This document shows positions 25,401 to 35,394 of a stretch of 64,000 bases of DNA, in pieces. A program made the translations under genes and the position numbers. Numbering within the stretch: position 1 is the first letter of the stretch; every line of letters begins with the position of its first letter. Location of the stretch: NCBI RefSeq assembly GCF_023343835.1, contig NC_064439.1, forward strand, positions 32,438,508 to 32,502,507. The letters are read 5' to 3'. The notes beneath the pieces were generated by a model. The model was not told where the DNA came from, did no database searches, and was given only the letters and a program-made list of their open reading frames with translations. This DNA comes from Lagopus muta (taxonomy: Eukaryota > Chordata > Aves > Galliformes > Phasianidae).

Positions 25401-25582
25401 GGGAAGGTTTCAGGGACACCTCATTGTGGTCTTCCAATACTTGAAAGGAGCTTATAATCAGAAGGGAGAACTGACTTTTTATATGGTCTGGTAGGACTCC
25501 TTTGTGGCCATGGGGTCATGGACAAGGACAAGGGGGAATGGATTTAAACTAAGAGAGGAGAGACTTAGATGTTTGGGGGAGC
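25401..25582 (+). mobile_element. CR1 LINE 3' fragment
   Basis: Follows the pentamer array with ACACCTCATTGTGGTCTTCC, the TACTTGAAAGGAGCTTATAA segment and GACAAGGGGGAATGGATTTA, in CR1 order. The match stops near TTAGATGTTTGGGGGA. The CR1 3' terminus is absent; the next sequence is unrelated and leads into the RING-type pseudogene. Confidence 0.8.
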
Positions 25583-25739
25583 AGGAACTGGGAGGGTTTT
25601 CTGCTGAAGGACCTGCCTGCCCTGGGACACTGAATGACTGTGGCCTCTCTCTTTTGCAGTTTCTGACACCTTCTGCGTACTGCAGCATTTGTGAGGGAAC
25701 AGCTTCCCGATCTCAGCTCTCTCCAGCCGACCACACAGT

Positions 25740-26322
25740 CTGGGGCCATGGTGCCATCAGACTGGACTGTCCTGTTTGTAGGCACAGTCAGGACGATATT
25801 GCCTACATGACTCCCCTGTCTTCACCAGCTTTGCTACAGCTGTGAGCTCTGGTGGGCAAAGAAGAAGCCAAATTGTGCTGTATGTGAGCACGAAATAAAG
25901 ACCATCTGATACTAGATCTGAATCTGGACAATGATTATGCCATGTCCCACAGCCCACAGCACGCTCCAGTGATGGCTTGCAGGATATGCAGGGGCCTGCA
26001 GAGCTGGTGCTTATGGCTCCTGAGCACAACTTCCCACTTGAGGTCTGGGCTGTCTTTTTCCAAGAATGCCCAGGAGACCTCGAAGCCTTGCTCCAGTGGC
26101 TCCAAGAAGACATTGAGAGAATCTGCAGTGACAAGTGGTGGGAGGTGCTTGCAGGATGGAGTGCTGCTGTGAGCTTCCTTTGTCCATACAGGCCCCTGTA
26201 GGCCCTGAAGCAGAAGGCCTGCAGCAGCCCCCAGGACTCGCCCCCACCCCTCAGGAGGTGGCTCTTCTGGTTCCCCATTGTGCAAGACGAGTTAAGCAGG
26301 CAGCAAAAAGATTCACATAAAT
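25740..26322 (+). pseudogene. RING-finger pseudogene resembling avian Topors-like E3 ligases
   Basis: One frame reads LDCPVCRHSQDDIAYMTP (about 25766-25816). Shifted by one base at a CCCC run near 25813-25816, the next frame reads CLHQLCYSCELWWAKKKPNC followed by AVCEH. Together these give the C-x2-C, C-x-H-x2-C-x2-C and C-x2-C spacing of a C3HC4 RING. Stops and further shifts follow. A DNDYAMSHSP segment lies near 25927-25956; FPLEVWAVFFQECPGDLEAL and LQWLQEDIERICSDKWWEVL span about 26030-26150; and VALLVPHCARRVKQAAKRFT ends at a stop near 26322. From memory these blocks match, in order, the single-exon Topors-like proteins annotated in many bird genomes. At least three frame changes make it a dead copy. 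The 5' limit is uncertain; the preceding 25583-25740 is GC-richer and may belong to it. Any active parent would be a ubiquitin/SUMO-type E3 ligase; that is inference. Confidence 0.6.
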
Positions 26323-27056
26323 TTAATGACTATCAGACACCAAGGGGCACTTTTGATTTAAGTTGGCCCTCAGTCCTCAAAAGAGCTCAGTTTTCTAGAC
26401 TGCATTTAACCTGGGATCTACATTTATTTGGATGCATGATACTTCCAGAACATAACATACAGTTAGCAGAAACAAACCAAAACAAGACTTTTAAAATTTG
26501 AGAATATCATTAAAGAGAAGAAGAAGAAAACAAAAAATAAAAAGGTGATTTACAACGTATCTGCTAACCGATGTATCAGAAGGTCATACTTTTGGGAAAG
26601 CCTTCATACTGATCAACTGCTTTCTCACATAACAACAGTATGCAGATGTTTGCAGCCAGCACACATTCTTTTGTGTGAATTTCTGCCCACAGCATGTGTT
26701 ATCGCCAAGAAGCCCCTTTATAAATTTTTAGGTGTTTGAACAACTCCTCACAAGAGTGAATTGCCATTCTATCAAAGGCCACAAATTATGATTTAGAATT
26801 TACACATAGCACTAAGCCTGATTATCTACTGCTTGGTTACTAACACATAGTTACTACATAAAAAAAGGAAAAGAAATTGTACAGCTAATGTAAGAGGTAT
26901 TGGCCAATTTATTTAAGGCTCACAGCGTGCTTCATCTGTCTTCACTGTGATATGAATTCCAGTAGAGCAGAGTCACAAGAGTATCGGTCACCAAAACAAT
27001 AGCAACACTGTAAAAGTCAGAATTATAGTGTCAGTGTTCTGCCCACTAATCCCCTC

Positions 27057-27091
27057 AAAAACAAAACAAAACAAAACAAAACAAAACAAAA
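27057..27091. repeat. AAAAC pentanucleotide microsatellite
   Basis: About seven tandem AAAAC units, read directly. Confidence 0.9.
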
Positions 27092-30000
27092 GAGAAAAAA
27101 GAGGGGGAAGTGTTTTGCATTCCTAAAATAAGAGAAGTCAAACCTTTTGTTAGTGAACAACTTAATAAAGAAGTAATTTCATTTTTGTTGTCTGAGCTGG
27201 GAGATAAAATATGTATATACATTACAAAGAGATGTTGAGTAACCAGAAGCAACCTGTTAAATTCAGTTAAGAAATGCACGTAACAGTTTTCTGATAAAAT
27301 ATACAGTACTAAGCTAAAACTTGGCTATGATATTAACCCTAATATCAATAGTAACAAACAGTACTGCTAATAATACTATTAGTAATTAATATCACTGATT
27401 AAAAATGAATCTACTCTGGACTCCTGGAGTACAACTAAATATAATTGAAATGCAAATCTGGTCTGCTGTGTCTGCCTTTTGATATCTGGCCGAATATAGG
27501 AAAAGATGCACAAGAAAAACCACCATGACCAGTTTCCAAAATCCAGAGTTGTTGATTCAGAGAAACTGGAATTTTCTGAGTTTTCCTCAGTATTAGTGCT
27601 TCTGTAAAATGGACACGGTATGCCTGCTTATATACACCAACTGAAGCTTTGATTGAAAAATAAGATGGACAAAGAAATATTTTCCATAATGGATTTGTTT
27701 GAAAGAAAAATACTTTTTGAATGGTCTGTTTTTTTCCCCCCTAGTAACGCATTATCTTCACTGAACATGAAATCAAGCTGTGGTTTGTTATTATTAAAAA
27801 TGAACATAGCTGTATCATTATCAGTAGAGGATACATAATCCTATTATCATTTTACTTGATAAGCAGTGACAATGTTGTGTTCGTAACAGCCTCCAGAGAT
27901 ATAATAAATCTAGCCAGGGAATGTCAGCCTGGTCCAAGACAGATTAAATTTAGGGAACTGGAATATAGTTCCCAGTAAACAAACACTTCGAGGCCAGGAG
28001 GTCATACTCACTCAGCTGTACTTCATAAGCCCTATTGGAAATAACTTTCATACCATCACTGAGTATATTTCATGCTACCTAATAATACTGAAGGCCAAGC
28101 ACTGTTGAGTTAGAAATGATTTCTTGGTTAAATATTGAGTGTAAAATTATCAAGAAACAATATGTAAGTGGCAACTCAGTATAATGTTAGACATTCAGAG
28201 GGTGCAATTCATGAGATTTCCTCTTCTGTGGGGAAAAAAACTAATCCCACTCTAAAGCTTGAGGAAATTCCCATTGCCAAATGAGCTGGATTTGGCTCTG
28301 CATGACTGTGAATAATATAGAACCAACTAAGGTTAGCTATACTTAATGCAGAAGAGTATTAGGAAGAATATACAGCCAAGGAACTCTCTCATGGCAGTTG
28401 ACTAATTGCCGCAGAGTGGGGACTGCAAGTCAGCAAAGGTCTGGGAAGGAGAGAGAAAACTGCATACTGAATTTGCTTTTGGCATTTCTTCTGAGAGAAA
28501 AAAATGCCTGGATTTTGACAGTCCTAAAATAAATACATATCAATGCGCTGCTTAATATGGATAAAGATTCCAAAAAACTTTTAAGATCAGCGGTGCTTTT
28601 TGGTGCTTTTTGGAGGGACTTGCAGACCTCGATGGCCTTGCTTCAGGAAGTGGTGTACTTCTGAGAGGCCACGTGCCATCAGAAGATGCTACTGACAAGC
28701 ACAGGCAGGGCTGAATGGTAGACTTCAACTGACATTTTAATAAAGCCTCAAAGAGTCCCCATTAGCACAAACACTGTATATTCAGGATGTGGATATACAG
28801 ACTGAATGCTGCGATAGTATGAAATACATTTTAAAAACAGATTCTAACTATGGTGTTTGTACACAAAACACTATTTACAGGCCCAGAAAATTCTTGCCAT
28901 ATAATAAACCAAAGCCATATGTCATGGCTGTGACGTTAATGTATGTTTAAAAGACAAATAGTTGTTACCCATGTTAATATTGCAAGGTACATTTTGATTG
29001 AAAGAGCCAGTTCTGAAACACAAGAAGCAGCAACTGCACTCTGGCCAAAACTGCTAACTTTGCTACCTTACAATATAAAGTACTTATTAATGAAAAAGAA
29101 GGTCATTTGCTAATATACGTGCCTTCTTGTAGAACACTGCAGAAATGTAAACACTGCACTATTGTTTTTATAATCCTTATACAAGGAAGATCATTGCAAA
29201 GTGAGAAAAGATATGAAAATTTTTCAAAAATGGGCTGTGGTAAAATAGCCTGCGTTTCTAAGTGAAATTGTGCTTGATGAAATAAAACCAGAAAAACTGG
29301 ATTACTTTCTGTATACAAATTTGCACAGAAAATCCACTATATTCTAATCTGTACAATGTTAATAGGCAGAAGGACAGTCAGGAAGATGAATTAAACACCA
29401 ATTATAATTTCTGTTCTGCATTTCCTAGTATTTGATTTGCACAAAATGTATGTTAAAAGTTACTATTTTTGCACAGAATGTGAGAATTCTTTACATCAGA
29501 ATTAAGAACTCCAGCAGCAGGAGGATTCCAGATCTGTTGGATGTTTCCTGTACAGATAGGAATACAGCAGGTTTAGACCATTCTCCAAAGCAAAGTGGGG
29601 CTACAGAGAAAAGCAGGGCTGGCTGTCTCAAGTCCCAGGTCAGGCACAGCATCACTCAGATATCCTTATATCTTTTGAGAAAAATATATACTATTAGAAG
29701 AAAACAGGAGAGCTGTCAGGCTCCTTACAGATAGAGCCTGTACAGCCACTCCTGCATGGTGTCAGTGATGGCAGTCAGCACAGAGGGGACCTGGAACGGT
29801 ATACAAACAGCATGCTTGTATGGCTAAGGGAAGTGTCTTTCTCTTCTCCATCCTCAGGGCTGAGGGCTTTGCCCGAGGGATAAGAGCTTAGAAATCTCCT
29901 TGCTTGTTTGTTTCCAGCCACAGGCAGTTTTCCTGCCTCTGAAAACAAAATGTTGGTCATTTGGGAGCTTCCTATTACTTTAGGATGGCAAAGATAAAAG

Positions 30001-32330
30001 GCTGGGAGAAACAGTAAATCTACCAAAGCACGCAAAGCAAAAGTATTTACCTGTTTTATATCTGTTAAGATTTAAGTGACACCTACTTAGTGGTCATGTA
30101 CATGCAGCTCTGTGTGTGCTCGTAAGAGGTACGCCAAAGGCAAAAAAAAAAAACCAACAAAACCCCCAAAAACCCAAACCCAACCTGCTAACATCATAAA
30201 TAAGAAATGAAACACTCCCCCAGACCTGGGTCTCCAGTGCACATATAGTAATTACACACCAGAGAGTAAAGCCTCAGTGTGTGCAAGTATTTAATTTGTT
30301 ATTTGCATTTATTAAAAACATTCCTTTTCACTTTAACAATACAGTAACCCAATAGTGAAATAGCAGCAATTCAAATGCAGTCATTTACAGACATGCGGTT
30401 TCTTGTGCCCATTGTACAGTGCAACACTGCCAAGTCTCACACCTCAGGAGTAAGCTCCTGCTCTCTCCTCTCTCTGTCACACGCGTACATGCACACACAT
30501 GCAAAATTTACATGTCTGCTCTCACCTACACTCTTTTGGGAAAAGCCACAAATTTCATCAATCTCACTCATACAGATCTAAAAATCTTGGCAGCTTTTGA
30601 ATAGCTTTTTTTCATCACCTGCAATTAACTGTTGGAAAAGAAATCCAAAATATACACAGAGAAACTTTCTCCTTAATAGGAAATGTTAGCAACAGTGTGA
30701 TTGCTAATATGTTCCAAAGTTTTGCCACACCATCTTACTGGAAGGCAAAGTCTGTATGCTCTGTGATTAGATTTCCTTAAACGCTGGGCAATCAGTGTTG
30801 TCAGCTGAAATATAAAACATTATTTATAACTATTTAACTGCTTTAAGAGTATAGTTAATAGCTTTCTGTAACATGATCTTAAAGAAGTTGATTAAGTGTG
30901 CTTTACAACGTGACCAGGAAGAGCTTCCGATTAGTGACATCGATCTATATATTTTACATCTCACATGGCCCATACTCTTAAAAGTTGGGAGTGTTTAAAT
31001 AGGAGTTGAAGCAAAATGAAATCAAATCATTAGAACCTAAGCATTTCCTTACCACACTTCATCAATATCAACTTGTCATGCCAATAGATTGAATATCCAC
31101 AACATAAAGTACCTTTCTCTGGTCATAAAAACTAGAAATACACAATTTTTCTGTCACTCATTCAAAGCAAAGATGGCTCTCAGGGGAATAATACAGATCT
31201 GGATTCAAAACATCATGGCTTTGATTCCAGCCGTAGTACCAACAGTAAACAGAAATACATTGGGCTCTTAATCTGAATACAAGTTCAAATGTAGCCAAGG
31301 TTAAACACATGTGATAGGGATGCATTTTTAATTTCAAACCAGTAATTTGCTAATGGAGCTCACAAGTGTAAAAAGACAGTGTCATTATGAAAACAGTAAA
31401 TGATTTCTAAGCTTGTAACACTTTTCCAAGAGTCTGTAGCATGCCCTATGCTTCCCATGGCAATCCTGGTTAGTTACTGCTTGGAGTTTTTATTCCTCAT
31501 TCATCTTATGCCTGAAGAGGGAATTGTGCAGGTATCATACTTAGCAGAGGAAGTCTCTCTATAACTACAAAACAGAGGGATTTTTACATCTTGGTCTCTA
31601 TTTCCAAATCCTTCAGAATTTAGTATTGCTCAGGTCCAGTTACTGCATTCACATATATTTTTACCTTATTTAGGTGTGCAGTGAAAGAAGAGGCAAGGGA
31701 CGAAACGGAAACACAAGGGATTCTGACCTGGTATCAAGAAACTTTTTTTACAATTAGTGTTGTTGAGCATCAGAGCACTTAGGTCCTCTAAGTGATGCTG
31801 GAATCTCAATCCTCGCTGACATTCAGAACATAGGTAGGCTAGGCCCTAAGTGCTCTCATTTAGAGCTGCTTTAGGCCTCTTCCAATCTCTGTGGTTCTGA
31901 TTCCATAATACAGATAGGGAGAACTGTGTCAGAAAGATGCTTGATTTCTTACTTAAAACAACAAACATAAAATTAAACATTGGCTAAGTAATGATTCTAC
32001 ATGCTTAAGAGTAAAATTCTGGTATACATGTCAAATCTATTATAAAATACTGCTTCAACAAAAACACTTTCCTGTGTTCTTGAAGTCAGTGCAGCTAGAA
32101 AGGTGGGAGTCAGACCAAAGACAGGATTACTGCCACCAAACCCATAACAAGCTTTTCTAATTGAATTAGCGTATTAGAATCTCACATGACAAGACATTCA
32201 CCAGAAACACTATCATTTTTTTATGTTACAATATTAAATACAATGCAGATAATATAAACAATAATAGAAAAAATAATATACTATACCCAAGAGCTAGTTT
32301 CTCAAAAGATTTATATTACACAGATGAATT

Positions 32331-32386
32331 TAAAGACTCCAGAGGTCTGTTCCAGCCCCAAGCACTCCATAATTCTGTGATTCTAC
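32331..32386 (+). mobile_element. Short CR1 3'-terminal fragment
   Basis: Reads GACTCCAGAGGTCTGTTCCA then CCATAATTCTGTGATTCTAC, matching only the last ~50 bases of a CR1 3' end in plus orientation. Old and heavily truncated. Confidence 0.65.
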
Positions 32387-32709
32387 TAAGTGCAAATTTC
32401 ACCAATTCCAATTGCAAATTCTGTGGTTGAAATCTTTCTTTGTAGCAGTAAAAGCATGTTAATTGTTGATACTGGGATGATGGAGCACAGCTTTGTCAGT
32501 GTACTTTCATTCTCTAAGTGGCAATAAGAAAATGAGAAAAGGTTCTGCACCGTAACTATGTAGAGGGATAAAACTGCTATCTAAACTTACAATATAAATA
32601 CATCAGTGACGATGCTTGTTAAATCAGATTTATTTCAGTAAGAAGTGTTCTTAATTTAAATAATTGAAAAAACATTTCTAGATTTGGTGGTTAGCGTTAA
32701 GTGCATTTG

Positions 32710-32729
32710 CCCCCCCCTCCCCCCCCCCC
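32710..32729. repeat. C-homopolymer tract (G-run on the minus strand)
   Basis: C8-T-C11 followed by seven A. About 0.6 kb upstream of the TAX1BP1 CpG island. Could form i-motif/G-quadruplex structures; also a region prone to sequencing-length error. Confidence 0.85.
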
Positions 32730-33399
32730 AAAAAAAGTGAATTTAAGTACAAGGAAAGAGAAGATTATTCTTTACTTATTTGCCCTTTACACATTGTATG
32801 AATCACAAACATATACAGTTTGCTTTAACTCCTACCTAGACATTTAGCAATATAAGTAATAATTTAATATAGAAATATGACTAAATCATAACTAGTTCTC
32901 TTGACTGAATATTATGAACTGAGCACAAAAATCTTAATTTCAAAACTCCCAGTATTTTCCACAAAGTAGCATCATAATGATAGTGAAAACAAAACTATTT
33001 GTCTCATCACTGTTTATACTTCTCAGATACTGACTGTGAAACTGAAGTTCTTTCAAAGTCAGAGCCCACAGCAGAACGGTGTCTTGTGACTCTTAGACAA
33101 CCCTTTATCCCACCATGACGTGCAAAGAGTAGTGAGAAGAAATGGAAGGTAGAGATAAGACAGAATAGTTCTCCCCACCTCCTCAGAAGTATGTATGACT
33201 GGTTATTGCACCAATTTTGTTTATCACTACACAAATTCCTCTGTCTTAAGGAAAAAAAAATCTTGCACACATACTTCTTGTGTCTTCTACCTGAAAGGAG
33301 GTCCCTCTTTTATCTCACTCCTTGCTGGCTCAGAGACAGGCATAGGCCGGGAGCTTAATAGCAGCAGCTTGCGAAACAGGAGCTCGGGTGACGCGAGCT

Positions 33400-33554
33400 C
33401 AAGCGTCTGCGCTGCGCTCTGCCCAGTCGGAGCGGCGCTCCCCGCCTCCCGCGGGCACGGCCGGTGCTGGAAGTGACGCGAGCGGGCGGGGCTGCGCGGC
33501 GCTGATGGTGGAGGCCCCATGTTGATGTCCCCGGCGTCCTCCGCGCCTGCCTAG
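33400..33554 (+). other. TAX1BP1: TAX1BP1 exon 1, non-coding (5' boundary uncertain)
   Basis: The exon end is placed at the strong donor GCCTAG|GTAAGG (33554|33555) inside the CpG island. It is the best candidate to splice to the first coding exon at 35211, whose acceptor lies only seven bases before the start codon, so most of the 5' UTR must come from an upstream exon. A non-coding first exon is also the known organisation of mammalian TAX1BP1. The 5' limit given is nominal. Confidence 0.65.
33505..33554 (+). promoter_or_regulatory. TAX1BP1: Two overlapping upstream ORFs in TAX1BP1 exon 1
   Basis: uORF1 at 33505-33525 reads MVEAPC then TGA. uORF2 at 33519-33554 begins ATGTTGATG, encodes MLMSPASSAPA and ends in TAG, which is exactly the last codon of the exon before the GTAAGG donor. 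They overlap in different frames. If transcription starts upstream of 33505, both would precede the main start at 35218 and could reduce or tune translation. Their presence in the mRNA depends on the unplaced start site. Confidence 0.45.
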
Positions 33555-35210
33555 GTAAGGGGCGCTGCCTCGCGCGGCCGTGGGGAGCGGGCAGGCTCGG
33601 CATCCCTTTTCCCGCCGGCCCCCACCACCCGCTGGGGCGGGCAGAGACGTGAGGCGGCGGGCGGCGGCGCTGCGCCACCGGGCGGCCCCCCCCCCGACGG
33701 GTGCCATGGGCCGGGGCAGGAAGAGGCCGTGCCGCGGGCGGGGGGCAGCGGGGCTCCTTATCCCCGGGCGCGGGCCGGCTGCTGAGCGAGCGCTGCTGAG
33801 GGGTGGCCGGCGAGGACAGGTAGGGCCAGGGCCGCGGCCGCGACTGGAGGTTTGAGGGTGGAACCGGCCTGGCCTCTGCCTTTCCTGCCCGACGGGCTTT
33901 TCCTCATCCCGTCCGTCTCGCCTGACTGGCCGTCTCCCGTGAGAATCGCTTGTCACGCCGCTAGCGAAGCCCAGACGTAGCTCTTCTTGCTTCTCTTCCT
34001 CCTTTCTATCGCCGCGAGGTAGGCGCGCACCCGGCAGCCGCTGCCGTACCGCCGGCTGTACGGGGATCTGCGCCCCAGAGCCGCGCGTTCGGTGCCGGGC
34101 GACGGTCATCCGGCTAGTCCGGGCGGCCTGTGCAGGCCTGGATACGGGAGAGCCTCGGGCTGCAAGCCAGAGGAGCCTGCAGAAGTCGTTTCTACTTTGT
34201 AGCACATTCTTAGAATAAACTTCCTAATTTTTAAGGAAATCTATTTAAAAAAAATTATATTCTAGTGGTTCTCTTACCAAGGCACTTACGGGTGATGAAA
34301 ATTGACACAGTTTGTTTCATTTCATTGCTTAGCTTCAGATACTAAAGCCGTTCTGTTTCTTTTAGGTTAGTAGAAGTTGTGGCTTTATATCTTTTAATAA
34401 TTCGAAGAGATAGACCATTATGGTCTACTTTTGAAGCATCTTGTGGTGCTGTAATTTTTAGCACAACGTATGCAGAATGAGGTGGTGAAGGGAAAGGCTG
34501 ATGGAAAGCTTTTGCAATCCGACTGAATTAGTGCTAATCCGTCCAACTGCACGCAGACTTGAATGACTGCGCCGTCAGTTCAGTCCGTTGTTGTTGGTAA
34601 TGTGCAGGACTCAGGGATATCTGAGTTTAAAGTGGGTACAGCAAAGCGTGCTCCCAGGCTGCTGACATCAGAATAGAGGAGAAATCTTTTGAAGAAGATA
34701 GGGGAAAAAAAAAAAGCTGTTTAGATAAACTTTCTTCTTTGTTAAAATGTCTTAAAATGAAGCTTTCTTACTTTTACTGAGTGGGGAACAAAATTTTATT
34801 TATGAAAATGCTGTCAAAAAAATACTGAGAAGTACAGGTTTCCCTGAAGCATCCAGAATCGCTAATGGCATTTAATTAAGTCAGAACTCTACCTCATTTT
34901 CCCACCGCTTGTATTTCCTTCTTTCTGGTACTCAGTATCTGTGTTATAGCAGTGGGGGTATTCACTTAAGTGGTGCTTTCTCTCCATCTTGGTTTTATCA
35001 CTGGGATGACTGCCTTTTTTCGTTCTGAGAAGTGATTGTTTTGGAGTGAAGCTGAGGCAATGCGTTTTGGTGGGCTTGGACTGTGGCTGTCTGTTGTCAG
35101 ACTAGAGGAGTGAATTGTTTATTTTGTCTGTCTGGTATTTTTCAAATGGATTATTTTCTAACATAGTTCTTCACTATATTGAAGTAACAGCTTCTACAAT
35201 TTTGTTGCAG
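33555..35210 (+). other. TAX1BP1: TAX1BP1 intron 1
   Basis: 1.66 kb intron with GTAAGG donor and TTTTGTTGCAG acceptor. The first 600 bases belong to the CpG island; the rest is ordinary AT-rich intron with no recognised feature. Confidence 0.75.
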
Positions 35211-35217
35211 ATCAATC

Positions 35218-35394
35218 ATGTCATCCTTTCAAGAAGTTCCATCTTCAGCTAACGCTTTACAGACTTCCAATTTTGCACATGTGATTTTTCAAAATGTGGC
35301 AAAAAGTTATCTTCCGAACACACACCTTGAATGTCACTACACTCTGACCCAATTTATCCATCCTCATCAAAAAGACTGGGTTGGTATTTTCAAG
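35218..35394 (+). CDS. TAX1BP1: TAX1BP1 exon 2, first coding exon (residues 1-59)
   Basis: TAX1BP1 is a selective-autophagy receptor. It links ubiquitinated cargo to LC3/GABARAP and the FIP200 initiation complex, and partners TNFAIP3 (A20) in damping NF-kB signalling. This exon starts after the acceptor at 35210, has a seven-base 5' UTR segment, and encodes 59 complete codons beginning MSSFQEVPSSANALQTSNFA and ending KDWVGIFK before GTAGGT. The segment HVIFQNVAKSY with HLECHYTLT is the start of the SKICH fold. Relative to the mammalian protein as I recall it (MTSFQEVPLQTSNF), there are five extra residues, SSANA, after EVP. The start has A at -3. Confidence 0.96.

Larger units (their letters stand above)
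19561..33339. other. Intergenic region between HIBADH and TAX1BP1
   Basis: About 13.8 kb separating the two divergent CpG islands. It contains CR1 fragments (19745-20395, 25401-25582, 32331-32386), a poly-T (22431-22463), a TA repeat (24313-24374), the pentanucleotide array (25207-25400), a RING-type pseudogene (about 25740-26322), an AAAAC repeat (27057-27091) and a C-rich tract (32710-32729). In the remaining AT-rich sequence I see no supported gene. Confidence 0.75.
33340..34180. promoter_or_regulatory. TAX1BP1: CpG island at the TAX1BP1 5' end
   Basis: GC-rich, CpG-dense block covering exon 1 and the start of intron 1, flanked by AT-rich sequence on both sides. There is no obvious TATA box. 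The transcription start should lie between about 33,350 and 33,500 but cannot be fixed from sequence. The long minus-strand open frame across it (33399-34205) reflects high GC, not a gene. Confidence 0.85.

Noticed and set aside
25182..25457. Open frames on both strands encoding [10 protein letters not shown] and SSLLF repeats
   Set aside because: Translations of the pentanucleotide array; 5-base units keep frames open in all phases.
19561..33339. Hidden gene or lncRNA between the two CpG islands
   Set aside because: No splice-linked exons or third CpG island visible; transcription cannot be judged from sequence.
33399..34205. 268-codon minus-strand open frame in the TAX1BP1 CpG island
   Set aside because: Low-complexity Arg, Pro, Gly and Ala composition typical of GC-rich DNA lacking stops; no domain and no splice support.
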